This document shows, piece after piece, positions 19,491-28,096 of a stretch of 64,000 bases of DNA. The position numbers and the translations under genes were made by a program. The first letter of the stretch is position 1, and each line of letters starts with the position of its first letter. The notes under the pieces were generated by a model. The model worked only from the letters and a program-made list of their open reading frames with translations, made no database searches and was not told the DNA's origin. Origin of the DNA: Candidatus Poribacteria bacterium (GTDB taxonomy: Bacteria > Poribacteria > WGA-4E > JAJDTR01); the NCBI GenBank assembly GCA_028820655.1, contig JAPPIK010000054.1:1-64000 (forward strand), read 5' to 3'.

Positions 19491-19940
19491 TCTGTAGGAG
19501 CATCAAGCGACTGAATAAGGAGCGCGATAGAGATCCCCCTCCTGGTCGCGAACTCTTCCACTGCCGCACGCATACCAAATCAAATCGCAAGTTTGGTTAA
19601 ACGACAATCTTTCCACAGTCCTCTGTAGGAGCGATTTCCGAATCGCGATTTCTTCCGCTGTCGGACGCATACCAAATCAACTCACAGGTTCGCCTAAACG
19701 AATACTCATCCACAACCCTCTGTAGGAGCGACCTCCAGGTCGCGATCTCTCCCACTGCCGCACGCATACCAATTCAACTCGCCCTTTGAACCAAACTAAA
19801 ACCACCCAGATTCCTTTGTAGGAGCGACCTCCTGGTCGCGAACTCCTCCCCCGAAGGACGCAATCCAAATCAACTCGCACGTTGAGCCACACGAAAACCC
19901 ACCCACAATCCCCGTAGGAACGACCTCTTGGTCGCGATTA
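19491..19940. repeat. Tandem array of five ~95-130 bp units built on the family-A palindrome
   Basis: Five units each begin with a TGTAGGAGCGACCTCC-GGTCGCGA core (at 19493, 19623, 19719, 19815 and 19912). The units continue with related spacers such as ctgccgcacgcataccaaat and caactcgc. Spacing is about 96 bp for the last four. The first unit is about 130 bp because a family-C sequence sits inside its core. Confidence 0.85.
19501..19538. repeat. Family-C repeat nested inside a family-A palindrome
   Basis: The family-A core starts normally (tgtaggag), breaks into atcaagcgactgaataagga and gcgcgatagagatccc, then resumes as cctcctggtcgcgaa. In the other array units the two halves are joined by only CGA, so the family-C unit of about 36 bp appears to have been inserted there. 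Confidence 0.6.
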
Positions 19941-20005
19941 CCCTTGAAGAACCATCCTTCCTCGTACATTTCCTTACACGAGCCATTCACGATGGCCACC
20001 TGTAG

Positions 20006-20106
20006 GGTACAATCAAGCGAGTGGATCGCGAGTGATCAAGTGACTGGACAGGGAACGCAATAGAGATCCCATAGTAACTTCCCTAAACACCAGCCTTTAA
20101 AGAGAG
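20006..20106. repeat. Family-C repeat with conserved tail
   Basis: TGTAGGGTACAATCAAGCGA, GTGGATCGCGAGTGATCAAG and CGCAATAGAGATCCC are followed by CACCAGCCTTTAAAGAGA. This is the same head-to-tail order as the copies near 17388 and 20409. Confidence 0.6.
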
Positions 20107-20242
20107 AAGGACGAGCCCAATGATGATAACCCTCCCGATACTTCATGCCACTTTTGATGATAGCCGTGTCCATTTACGCCGTCGCGTTTCTGATTTGCGC
20201 TTGATTCTCCCACCGGAAATATGTTAAAATATCCGATCTTCA

Positions 20243-20327
20243 GCCGGAGTGGTGAAATCGGTAGACGCACTGGATTCAAAATCCAGCGGGCCCTAGGTCC
20301 ATGTCGGTTCGAGTCCGACCTCCGGCA
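20243..20327 (+). tRNA. tRNA-Leu (CAA)
   Basis: Class II tRNA with acceptor GCCGGAG/CTCCGGC, anticodon loop TTCAAAA (CAA), a long variable arm and T loop TTCGAGT. The discriminator is A. It is followed 6 bp later by a strong terminator hairpin. It begins a small island of toxin-antitoxin and restriction-modification genes. Confidence 0.95.
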
Positions 20328-20333
20328 TCCGCA

Positions 20334-20367
20334 AGCCATATAGAACCGACACTATATGGCTTTTTTT
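20334..20367 (+). terminator. Rho-independent terminator of tRNA-Leu
   Basis: A perfect 10-bp stem, AGCCATATAG with CTATATGGCT, has an 8-base loop (20344-20351) and is followed by seven T (20361-20367). Confidence 0.9.
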
Positions 20368-20398
20368 ATACCCGCTCGCTAAAGAGCCGGTTTAACTC

Positions 20399-20466
20399 TT
20401 GTAAGGTGCAATCAAGAGAGTGAACAACGACCGCGATAGTAAATATCCTGCGCACCAGCCTTTAAA
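20399..20466. repeat. Family-C repeat with conserved tail
   Basis: TGTAAGGTGCAATCAAGAGA and CGACCGCGATAG, then TATCCTGCGCACCAGCCTTT at the end. It lies just upstream of the HepT gene. Confidence 0.6.
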
Positions 20467-20520
20467 ATCTGAACGCAGCTATCCTCACCGATATTTCAAG
20501 GACGTGGTGAAGTTTCCCCG

Positions 20521-20946
20521 ATGACCCGACTAGACATCCGCTGGATTCAAAGAGCCAACAACTTCGACAAGGCATTCTCCCAACTGAAAGACGCTGTTGA
20601 ACTGGCATGCTCCCGCCAACTCTCGAAGCTCGAAGCACAGGGGTTAATACAAGGTTTCGAATACACGCACGAATTGGGATGGAACACACTAAAGGACTTT
20701 CTCGAAGAACAGGGGACAGAAAACCTTTACGGATCCAGAGACACAACGCGCGCCGCATTCAAAGCGGGTTTGATTGAAAACGGCGAAATATGGATGGATA
20801 TGATTCAAAGTCGGAACCTGACCACACACACCTACAACGAATCCACAGCAGCCCAGATTGTTAAAGCGATTCTAGAAGTATATTTTGTAGAATTTCAGGT
20901 ACTCCAAGCGAAATTCCAACACCTGAAAATGGAGAATTCCGCATGA
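20521..20946 (+). CDS. hepT: HepT-like HEPN toxin (HI0074 family)
   Basis: The 141-aa all-helical protein matches the HI0074/nucleotidyltransferase-substrate-binding group. It carries the HEPN RNase motif R98-x4-H103-x-Y105 (RNLTTHTY). In the HepT/MntA system this motif forms the toxin's active site, and the toxin is silenced when the partner adds AMP residues to the HEPN protein. The stop overlaps the next start by 4 nt (ATGA), consistent with an obligate pair. A family-C repeat lies directly upstream. The minor alternative is a substrate-binding subunit without toxicity, as first proposed for HI0074. Confidence 0.9.
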   Translation: MTRLDIRWIQRANNFDKAFSQLKDAVELACSRQLSKLEAQGLIQGFEYTHELGWNTLKDFLEEQGTENLYGSRDTTRAAFKAGLIENGEIWMDMIQSRNLTTHTYNESTAAQIVKAILEVYFVEFQVLQAKFQHLKMENSA

Positions 20947-21281
20947 GTGCCTATCCCCTACGCCAATCCGACTGCGGTTTGTCGGAATCCGTCATCCGGA
21001 AAATCAGCGATGTGTTCAATCACTACCCGCAAGTGGAAAGGGTGGTCCTATACGGTTCACGCGCCAAAGCGGTACACAAAACCGGCTCCGATATCGACCT
21101 GACCCTCCACGGCGGAACGGATCTGACATTACACATCCTGCTCCGTATCGCCGATGACCTCGACGACCTGCTTCTCCCCTATACATTCGACCTTTCAATA
21201 TTCCGCGACATCACCGATCCCGACGTAAAGGAGCACATCCGGCGTGTTGGCGTCACGATGTACGAAAAACCAACCCCATGA
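20943..21281 (+). CDS. mntA: MntA-like minimal nucleotidyltransferase antitoxin
   Basis: The 112-aa protein has the minimal nucleotidyltransferase signature GS-x10-DxD exactly (G38 S39, then D50-I-D52) in YGSRAKAVHKTGSDIDLTLH. In HepT/MntA modules this enzyme AMPylates the HEPN toxin. A third acidic residue is likely in FDLSIF near residue 85. It overlaps hepT by 4 nt and is followed by a terminator-like hairpin, so the two genes form a complete transcription unit. Confidence 0.9.
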   Translation: MSAYPLRQSDCGLSESVIRKISDVFNHYPQVERVVLYGSRAKAVHKTGSDIDLTLHGGTDLTLHILLRIADDLDDLLLPYTFDLSIFRDITDPDVKEHIRRVGVTMYEKPTP

Positions 21282-21297
21282 ACACCGTCAGACGTTG

Positions 21298-21330
21298 AAA
21301 CCGAGTTTTTCCCTCAAAACTCGGTTTCTT
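21298..21330 (+). terminator. Terminator-like hairpin after hepT-mntA
   Basis: A 12-bp stem, AAACCGAGTTTT (21298-21309) with AAAACTCGGTTT (21316-21327), has a six-base loop. It is followed only by TCTT, so termination from this strand may be partial. The symmetric A/T ends would let it act in both directions. Confidence 0.65.
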
Positions 21331-21530
21331 CCCTAAATCCTTGTGGCTTTATGATTCGGTTTAGCCGTCTCACCACTGACAACCAAACACTGGCAATCAA
21401 GGTAATCCCAAAATCTTATGAATCACAATTCAGACAATGCCCACTACCATCCGCCCAACACTTACCATATAATCTACAGTCATTTGTGAAAATCGTATGG
21501 ATTCTGCGTGACAAAAAAGGAGAAAGCAAA

Positions 21531-21731
21531 ATGTCAAATATTACCGAAATTCAACAAGCGATTCTTGCGCTTTCTGAAGCCGATTACCTTCAATTTAGGG
21601 GTTGGTTTAACGAATTGGAATGGGCAAAATGGGATCGCCAGATTGAAGTGGATTCAGAAAGCGGGAAACTGGATTTCTTGGTCACCGAAGCCCGTGAAGC
21701 AAAAGAAAAAGGCACGCTCAAGGATTTGTAG
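21531..21731 (+). CDS. Small antitoxin of a RelE/ParE-type module
   Basis: The 66-aa acidic protein contains SEADYLQFRGWFNELEWAKW and a charged C-terminal half (AREAKEKGTLKDL), typical of short antitoxins that pair with ParE/RelE toxins. ATG 21531 is chosen because AAAGGAGAAAGC sits just upstream; the frame runs further upstream without start support. Its TAG is immediately followed by the toxin ATG. Assignment rests on gene pairing more than on a strong motif. Confidence 0.8.
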   Translation: MSNITEIQQAILALSEADYLQFRGWFNELEWAKWDRQIEVDSESGKLDFLVTEAREAKEKGTLKDL

Positions 21732-21986
21732 ATGCATCGGACCACATCTCGTTTCTGGAGACATTTTGAGCAACTCCCACAACCTGTCCAGAGGGTTGCG
21801 AAACGAAATTTCCGCCTGCTCATAGCAAACCCTCAACATCCCGCTCTCCATTTCAAAAGGGTTGGCAAGTTTTGGTCTGTCCGTGTCGGGCTTGATTACA
21901 GAGCACTTGCCGTTGAAGACGGGGGAGATTTTATCTGGGTTTGGATTGGGAAACACGACGAATATGATCGGTTGATTGGCGCTTAA
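21732..21986 (+). CDS. RelE/ParE superfamily toxin
   Basis: The 84-aa basic protein has the fold signature of RelE/ParE toxins: helical FWRHFEQLPQPVQRVAKRNF, then beta segments LHFKRVGKFWSVRVGLDYRA and a final VWIGKHDEYDRLI. The pattern R-V-G-x-x-Y-R-A and the C-terminal W-I-G-x-H-x-x-Y-D are recurrent in this family. It starts at the base after the antitoxin stop, so it is translationally coupled. Whether it cuts ribosome-bound mRNA or poisons gyrase cannot be decided from sequence. Confidence 0.85.
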   Translation: MHRTTSRFWRHFEQLPQPVQRVAKRNFRLLIANPQHPALHFKRVGKFWSVRVGLDYRALAVEDGGDFIWVWIGKHDEYDRLIGA

Positions 21987-22098
21987 ATCAGCCAACACAA
22001 TTGACAAGAGCAGTTGTTTTTCATAATATCAATCAAGAAAGGGAAGTTTTTGAAAATCAATCATTGCCGAACCGTCTCCAAAGAGGTAAATCCCCACT

Positions 22099-22617
22099 AT
22101 GCCAAATAACTTCCACCAAAAACTAATCAACCTCCTCATAGAAGGCGACACCCTGCGAGACGAGGATGACGAACTCACTACCGCCGCCGTCTATCGCCGC
22201 GCGCGACAACTTGACCACGACCTCGTGCGGCGGCCGCTCTCGGACGACGAAATCAAAGCCGAATTCTTTGAAGAAATCGACGGACACTGGATTTTCAACG
22301 CCCACGCATTCACCCACTACCTGTCCAGCAAGAATTTCCTCGCCAACTCCTACACGCGATTCCACAACAAAATCGGCTTGAACATCGGCGACAAATTCCT
22401 GCGCGAACGCGGCGAAGTGTCCCTCGTCTGGCCCTACAAGGATTGCGTTCTGGAAGGCGGACAAACAAGAGAGGAAGAAAAACGCAGAGAGATATTCTTC
22501 AATGAGCTTCTGGCGCAAGACGAGATTAACCGCCTCTTCGACCCGAAGGTGCTGACCGACTGAAAACGCTACACAGTGGAAGGTGAGGCGAATCCAACCG
22601 TAACGATGGGCATTTGA
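22099..22617 (+). pseudogene. N-terminal remnant of a type III restriction-modification methylase (Mod)
   Basis: The 154-aa open part ends in FPYKDCVLEGG-like WPYKDCVLEGGQTREEEKRR and FFNELLAQDEINRLFDPKVL, which I recognise as the region just before the methyltransferase domain of type III/site-specific adenine methylases. After TGA at 22561 the same frame continues KRYTVEGEANPTVT, still matching that family, where a Trp or Phe is usual at the stop position. It then stops again at 22615. The catalytic DPPY and SAM-binding regions are missing, so this is a dead fragment next to two toxin-antitoxin modules. Confidence 0.75.
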
Positions 22618-23052
22618 TTCTTCGACACCATACGGAAGACTTCCTGGGGTGCCCTATGACCGTAGTATTAACGCCCTGTGATTACCTAGTAGAACCCGTT
22701 TGAAAATTATCTTCTCTTTTGAAAAACAGCGTCAATGCGAGATGTGAAATTGTCTTGAATGGCAACCAAAATTTCATACCAACACTCCGATATCACCAAT
22801 GTCGAATCCCTAAAGAATCCAGCCATATCACGAATTCACGCCCTCTTCTTCTATCCAATAAACACCCCTATATGGTTTGAAGAGGATGGAATTCTCTTGA
22901 GATGCCAAATGTCATCCCTCAAATCGTGTCCGGCGTTCACAAGCCGCCATTCAATACTCGCACTAGGTTTCCATTAATCCCTTGACCAAAATCTCCTCAC
23001 CTGTTAAACTTCCGCGCCATCGCCCAATGCGCCGTAAAACCTCAGACGAAGT
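22618..23052. other. Intergenic region, nothing recognised
   Basis: About 430 bp after the methylase remnant. A short frame beginning near 22759 has no recognisable motif and looks like noise. Decayed continuation of the methylase gene could not be traced by eye. Confidence 0.4.
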
Positions 23053-23904
23053 ATGTTCAAGAATCTATGCCCGCCGGCCATCGGCATTCAGGCTAGTATG
23101 CGGGACAACCTAAAACTCGCGAAAACTGCCGGTTTTGACGGACTTGACCTCGACATAGACGAAGCAAGCAGGTTAGCGAATCAACATTCGACTGATTACG
23201 TTAGAGACCTATGGTTAGAATCAGGGTTGAAAACGGGCGGTTGGGATTTCCCCATTGATTGGAAAGGGGGCGAAACCGAATTCCAAAACAGTCTGAAAAT
23301 GCTCCCAACTCTGGCAGAACTTGCGGCAAGTCTTTGCTGTCACCGTACGAGCACACAAGTCTTCAACTGGAGCAATGCACCGTTTAACGAAAACTGGGAA
23401 TTCCACATCAGACGCCTGAAACCCGCTGCCGAGATTCTGAAGGACTTCGGCCATTCTCTCGGATTGGAATTCATAGGCCCAGCCGCAAGCCGCAGGATGC
23501 ATCGATTCTCGTTTGCCTACGACATGAATGTTGTTCTTGACCTTGCGGCAACCATTGGTACTGGTAACGTCGGACTTCTTTTCGACACCTGGCACTGGTA
23601 TACGTGTCGGTTAACGCTGGACGATGTGCGGAAGCTATTAAAAAACGAGGTAATTTACGTTGAGGTCAACGACGCGCCGGTGGGAATGAACCCCGAAGAC
23701 CAACTTGACGATGAACGGTGCTTACCCGGCGAAACGGGAGTGATTCCGGCGGCAGAAATACTTGAAATTCTGAATGAAATTGGTTACGATGGTCCCGTGG
23801 CGCCGGAAACTTGCAACGGCGAAATTGAAGCGATGGCTCCCGCCGCCGCGGCAAAGGTCAGCATTGAATCGTTGAACAAAGTGTGGAATCAAGTGACCGG
23901 ATAG
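23053..23904 (+). CDS. Sugar phosphate isomerase/epimerase family protein (xylose isomerase-like TIM barrel)
   Basis: TIM-barrel protein of 283 aa. Metal-ligand regions typical of the AP-endonuclease-2/xylose-isomerase-like superfamily are visible: LGLEFIGP (Glu), LLFDTWHWYT (Asp and His), YVEVNDAP and the terminal GPVAPETCNGE (Glu). Members isomerise or epimerise sugars or inositol derivatives; the substrate is not predictable. ATG 23053 fits the barrel start. A family-C repeat starts two bases after the stop. No operon partner is adjacent: the next gene begins 180 bp downstream. Confidence 0.88.
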   Translation: MFKNLCPPAIGIQASMRDNLKLAKTAGFDGLDLDIDEASRLANQHSTDYVRDLWLESGLKTGGWDFPIDWKGGETEFQNSLKMLPTLAELAASLCCHRTSTQVFNWSNAPFNENWEFHIRRLKPAAEILKDFGHSLGLEFIGPAASRRMHRFSFAYDMNVVLDLAATIGTGNVGLLFDTWHWYTCRLTLDDVRKLLKNEVIYVEVNDAPVGMNPEDQLDDERCLPGETGVIPAAEILEILNEIGYDGPVAPETCNGEIEAMAPAAAAKVSIESLNKVWNQVTG

Positions 23905-23960
23905 AACAAGGGAGCGGATAGCGACCGCCATAGAGATCCAATCGCGATAGAAATTCCCAA
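23905..23960. repeat. Family-C repeat, degenerate
   Basis: AACAAGGGAGCGGATAGCGA, CCGCCATAGAGATCC and a partial ATCGCGATAG repeat directly after the isomerase stop codon. Confidence 0.55.
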
Positions 23961-24083
23961 GTTGATTGGCAGGCGATAACAAAAAGGTGAAATTTCCGAT
24001 TTCCAAACTATCATAAACGGTTATGACGCCAATTTCTTGAAGTGGCTTCAAGCTCCAAATTATCACCGCTTTTTTCGACTTCG

Positions 24084-25058
24084 ATGCAAAACACCTCTTC
24101 AAACCGCCTCAAGGTTGTTGTTCCGGGCGACAACCCGCCCCAGATTCAAGGATCCCCCCACCTCCAGCGTTTAGACCCTTATGCCGACGTAGAGCTATAC
24201 CCGGACGGCTGTTCAACCGCCGACGAGAAACTCAAACGCGCAAGTGACGCGGACATTATCATCAACTCGCGGGGGATGGTTACATGGCCCGCCGAGATTC
24301 TTCATCAACTGCCAAAATTACGCCTGATTTCAACCTGCTCCATCGGAACGGACATGATAGATCTGAATGCGGCAAAGCAACTCGGCATAACCGTCAGCAA
24401 TCAGCCGGGCCGCACCGCCCCTGTCGTCGCTGAACACGCATTTGGCTTGATGTTGGCTATCGCCAAGAGAGCCGCCTTTTTCACGGAATCCATGCGCGCT
24501 GGCGGCTGGCCGCGGATGGATCATATCTACCTACGCGGCAAAACCTTGGGGATTATCGGCACAGGCAATATTGGCTCTGAAATGGCGCGCCTCGGCGTCG
24601 CTATTGGCATGAATGTAATTGCGTGGACGTACCACCCGTCTCCGGAACGCGCACAAAAACTCGGCGTTGAATTTGTAAGATTGGAAGAGCTCCTCCGCAC
24701 GGCGGACGTGATTAGTATTCACGCAAAACTCACCGATGATAGTCGAAATTTAATCGGCAAACCGCAGTTCGATCTCATGAGACCAAACACACTACTGGTC
24801 AATGTTGCGCGTGGTCCCATCGTTGATACGGATGCCCTCGTCGATGCTCTGAATAGCGGGCGCCTTGGCGGCGCGGCTATTGACGTTTTCGATCAAGAGC
24901 CGACACCTGCCGATCATCCGCTCTTGGGCTGTGAGCAGGTGGTACTGACGCCTCACTGTGCGGACATGACACCGGAGGGAGTGGACCTTTTAAATGAAGG
25001 AGCGGTGGACAACGTCATTGCCTTCCTGCAAGGACAGCCGCGCAATGTAGTCGCATAA
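24084..25058 (+). CDS. D-isomer-specific 2-hydroxyacid dehydrogenase (phosphoglycerate dehydrogenase-like)
   Basis: NAD-dependent oxidoreductase of 324 aa. The dinucleotide fold reads GKTLGIIGTGNIGSEMA, with the NVARGPIVDTDAL arginine segment, the DVFDQEPTP glutamate segment and the catalytic His in TPHCADMTPEG. All three catalytic residues (Arg, Glu, His) are present. It lacks the C-terminal ACT domain of long SerA enzymes, so the substrate could be 3-phosphoglycerate or another 2-keto acid. ATG 24084 is used; the upstream 14 codons look unrelated to the family. glnD copy 1 follows after 43 bp on the same strand. Confidence 0.93.
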   Translation: MQNTSSNRLKVVVPGDNPPQIQGSPHLQRLDPYADVELYPDGCSTADEKLKRASDADIIINSRGMVTWPAEILHQLPKLRLISTCSIGTDMIDLNAAKQLGITVSNQPGRTAPVVAEHAFGLMLAIAKRAAFFTESMRAGGWPRMDHIYLRGKTLGIIGTGNIGSEMARLGVAIGMNVIAWTYHPSPERAQKLGVEFVRLEELLRTADVISIHAKLTDDSRNLIGKPQFDLMRPNTLLVNVARGPIVDTDALVDALNSGRLGGAAIDVFDQEPTPADHPLLGCEQVVLTPHCADMTPEGVDLLNEGAVDNVIAFLQGQPRNVVA

Positions 25059-25101
25059 TGGATAAAACAGCTACATCAAAGGAGAATATCCGACAAGATA
25101 G

Positions 25102-27729
25102 ATGGAACAGTTACAAAATGAAACACTGGTAAATCAACTGAAGGCGTTCTGCGCACAAGAACGCACGCGCATTGAGAACCGCCATCGATTCGGAATCGGG
25201 GGAACGGAGATAGTCGAAGAATATACCCACCTCGCGGATAACGTGATCCAACGAATCTACCAAGCGAGCCTTCAGGACGGACTCATCTCCAAAGAAATGC
25301 CGCTCGCCATCCTCGCCTTGGGAGGATATGGCCGAGCCGCGCTCAATCCGTATTCAGACATTGACGTGATGCTGATCTACGACAACGCCAAACTCTCTAC
25401 CTCGCAACTGGAACCGTTCGCAAATCAACTCATCGCCATGCTTTGGGATGTCGGATTTGACGTAGGACACAGTTGCCGATCGATCAAAGAGTGCATCAAA
25501 GCAACTTATCAAGACCTATTCTCAAAGACCTCTATGATTGAGGCGCGTTACATTACCGGAGCCAAATCCGTACACCGACAGTTCCAAAAACAAACGTCTA
25601 AACACTTCTACAAGCGGCAGATCAATAAATATATCGCCCAGACAATTCGCGACTGGAATGAACGCCACCAATCATACGGATCAACCATCTACCTGCAAGA
25701 ACCGAATATAAAGGAAAGCGTTGGCGGACTCAGGGACTTCCATACCGCCATTTGGGTTGCCGCTGTGCGGTACGGTATCAAAGAGCTCGACGAACTTGCA
25801 AAGCGCAGAATTGTGCCACCGCAAGTCGCCGAAGCGTGTGAGGCCTCACTCAATTTTCTATGGCGGCTGCGGAACGAACTCCATTACGTAACGAAGCGCA
25901 GCAGCGACCAACTCGCCTTCGAGGTGCAACACACCATGGCCAAAAACCTGGGGTACGTCGACGAGGGAAATGTGCTGGCTGAAGAAGCCATGATGCGAGA
26001 CTACTATCTGCATGCCGAGCATCTCTTTGAATTCGCCAAACTCATCATTGACCTTGTGAAATACAAGGCATGGATGGGCAGCGGAGTGCTTAATCGTCTA
26101 CGTGCCGAAAGATTGTCTGACGGCTTCCTTCTCAGTCGGAAGGAAATCTGTTTCCAACCGGGACACTCGGGTTTTTCAAACGATCCGACCCGCATCATGA
26201 GGTTGTTCGTTCATAGGCAACGCCTCGGTTACCGCGTTGGCGCCGACGTAAGGTACGAAATTGCCGCCAACCTGGCGCTTATTGATGATGACTTCCGACG
26301 CACCCGAGAGAACGCAAGGATATTCCTCTCAATCCTAGGTAATAAATTACGTGTTGCCGAGACGTTGCGTCGAATGCACCGGTGGCAAGTGTTAGACCGT
26401 TACCTACCCGAATTTGAAAAAATTCGGTCCCTGGTCCGCTACGACCGTCCCCACGAGTACACCGTTGATGAACACACCATGTACGCCATAGAAAACTTGG
26501 AGGCGAAAACACTGGCGGGAATGAAGGACGGGAAATCCTTTGTAGAGATTCTGAATTCGCTGGAAAAACCCGAGTTGCTGCGCTTGGCCGTCCTATACCA
26601 TGATGTTGGCAAAGGAATAGAAGGTCCCGGAGACCATGACGAACGAAGCGTGGAAGCGGCGAAAGCGATGTTGGACCGCCTGGGACTCCCGGAGCCCGAT
26701 CGCGAAACCGTGCTGTTTCTGATTGAGCGGCACCTTGATATGTCTCACACTGCCCGGCAGCGAGACCTCGACGATCCCGCAACGATTGAACAGTTCGCAA
26801 ATTTGGTTGGAAACGAACAGAACGCAAAGATGCTTTACCTGCTGACATTCGCTGATATACGCGCTGTCAGTGCTTCTATCTGGACAGAATGGAGCGCGGT
26901 ATTACTGCGAGAACTCTATCAGCGTACGCTGAAGTTCCTTCGGGGCGAGTCCTACCGTCTGAAGTTGGACGAGTTGAAAAAAGAGGTCACCGCGCTTATC
27001 GGCAAGTCCGTTGGAGAAGATCCTGTCCAGCAACACTTCGCGTTGATGCCCGATCAGGAACTTGTGGGAAATTCGCCCGAATTCATTAGCAATCAGATTC
27101 AGCTCGTTCACCAGCTTGGAGAGAAACCGATCGCGGTTTCCTGTTTTAGAGAAACCGAAACTCGTACGTTAATCGGCATTTGTACTCGGGACAAGCGCGG
27201 TGCCTTCCGTCAGATTACTGGCGTATTAGCCTCAGAGAACGCCAATATCATGAGTGCGGAAATCGAAACCCGCGATGACGGGCTTGTTATTGACGCAGTG
27301 AATCTCTCGGACGAGAAAAGCCAAAAGAGCCTGAGCCTTGAACAGCGCGAACGAATCATCCAGGTGCTTGAGGGAGTTTGGAGTGGAAAAGTCGACTTTG
27401 AAGCCGCTATTCAGAAGCAGGGGGAAGCACACCCACGACGTGCGGCACGGCGTAGTCTGTCGCCGGAGATTGTAGTCGATAACAACGGCTCTTCTCTAGC
27501 AACAATTATCGACATCCGTACTCAAGATCAAGTTGGTTTACTCTACGCAATCTCGGATACATTCTACAATCTGAATCTTGACATCCGAATTGCTAAGATA
27601 ACTACGGAAGGTTTTACGGCCATGGATTCATTCTATGTCACTGAGGAAAACGGCCTAAAGATTACCGATGCACGGCGGTTGGACGAGGTTAGAACGTCGC
27701 TGATGGATCGTTTGTCCCCAGCGGGATGA
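25102..27729 (+). CDS. glnD: PII uridylyltransferase/uridylyl-removing enzyme GlnD, copy 1
   Basis: The 875-aa protein has the full GlnD order. A nucleotidyltransferase domain carries LALGGYGRAALNPYSDIDVM near residue 71, followed by a helical linker. An HD phosphohydrolase domain has HTMYAIENL, the metal-binding YHDVGKGIEGPGDHD and RHLDMSHTA. Two C-terminal ACT domains sense glutamine (IGICTRDKRGAFRQITGVLA and IIDIRTQDQVGLLYAI). It should modify a PII protein according to nitrogen status, though no glnB is in the window. A close paralogue lies 2.7 kb downstream on the same strand. Confidence 0.93.
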   Translation: MEQLQNETLVNQLKAFCAQERTRIENRHRFGIGGTEIVEEYTHLADNVIQRIYQASLQDGLISKEMPLAILALGGYGRAALNPYSDIDVMLIYDNAKLSTSQLEPFANQLIAMLWDVGFDVGHSCRSIKECIKATYQDLFSKTSMIEARYITGAKSVHRQFQKQTSKHFYKRQINKYIAQTIRDWNERHQSYGSTIYLQEPNIKESVGGLRDFHTAIWVAAVRYGIKELDELAKRRIVPPQVAEACEASLNFLWRLRNELHYVTKRSSDQLAFEVQHTMAKNLGYVDEGNVLAEEAMMRDYYLHAEHLFEFAKLIIDLVKYKAWMGSGVLNRLRAERLSDGFLLSRKEICFQPGHSGFSNDPTRIMRLFVHRQRLGYRVGADVRYEIAANLALIDDDFRRTRENARIFLSILGNKLRVAETLRRMHRWQVLDRYLPEFEKIRSLVRYDRPHEYTVDEHTMYAIENLEAKTLAGMKDGKSFVEILNSLEKPELLRLAVLYHDVGKGIEGPGDHDERSVEAAKAMLDRLGLPEPDRETVLFLIERHLDMSHTARQRDLDDPATIEQFANLVGNEQNAKMLYLLTFADIRAVSASIWTEWSAVLLRELYQRTLKFLRGESYRLKLDELKKEVTALIGKSVGEDPVQQHFALMPDQELVGNSPEFISNQIQLVHQLGEKPIAVSCFRETETRTLIGICTRDKRGAFRQITGVLASENANIMSAEIETRDDGLVIDAVNLSDEKSQKSLSLEQRERIIQVLEGVWSGKVDFEAAIQKQGEAHPRRAARRSLSPEIVVDNNGSSLATIIDIRTQDQVGLLYAISDTFYNLNLDIRIAKITTEGFTAMDSFYVTEENGLKITDARRLDEVRTSLMDRLSPAG

Positions 27730-28096
27730 GTTGCCAAAGCGCTCTTTGAGACGTAGCTGGAAGTCCCGCCTATCTAATCTCTTCGATCCGCGCGGCAATA
27801 TTAGTGTGAGGTCGTTTTTGTATTGACAGAAGCTCTCTGGTCAACTAGAATCTCGGCGTATAGTGTCGGCACGCTATGAATCCGACAACACTTGGATCTC
27901 TCACGGGTTGAGTATATAAATATGCTGCTTCCCTGTCCGTACCTGCAAGTCCGGTATTCTCGATACGTTTCGGCAACATACTTGTGCGCTGATACATAGG
28001 ATCTGTAGCAATTTTAATCCACATTTGAGAATTGGTTGCACCGTGAGTACCCACACTATTTGATCGTGATATACTAATGAGAGGAGGCTTAATGCG
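27730..28096. other. Intergenic region, nothing recognised
   Basis: About 370 bp between glnD copy 1 and the first small membrane protein gene. GAGAGGAGG near 28080 is that gene's ribosome binding site. No repeat or RNA was seen. Confidence 0.4.

Larger units (their letters stand above)
19359..20242. other. Repeat-filled intergenic region
   Basis: Nearly 900 bp with no credible gene. It contains a tandem array of five family-A units (19491-19940), then a family-C copy with its tail (20006-20105). Short minus-strand open frames inside the array arise from the repeats themselves. Confidence 0.65.

Noticed and set aside
19491-19940. CRISPR array
   Set aside because: The units are too long and their spacers are related to each other, the conserved core is a degenerate palindrome, and no cas gene is in the window.
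19677-19999. Minus-strand open frames with repeated R-S-R-P-G-G-R-S-Y segments
   Set aside because: They are translations of the tandem family-A palindromes; there is no ribosome binding site or independent coding signal.
22561-22563. TGA in the methylase remnant as another selenocysteine codon
   Set aside because: The residue at this position in the family is Trp or Phe, not Cys. No comparable hairpin was seen, and the frame ends again 17 codons later, so it is ordinary decay.
22759-22977. Small protein gene of 72 aa
   Set aside because: It has no ribosome binding site, no recognisable motif and poor codon character; it is treated as non-coding.
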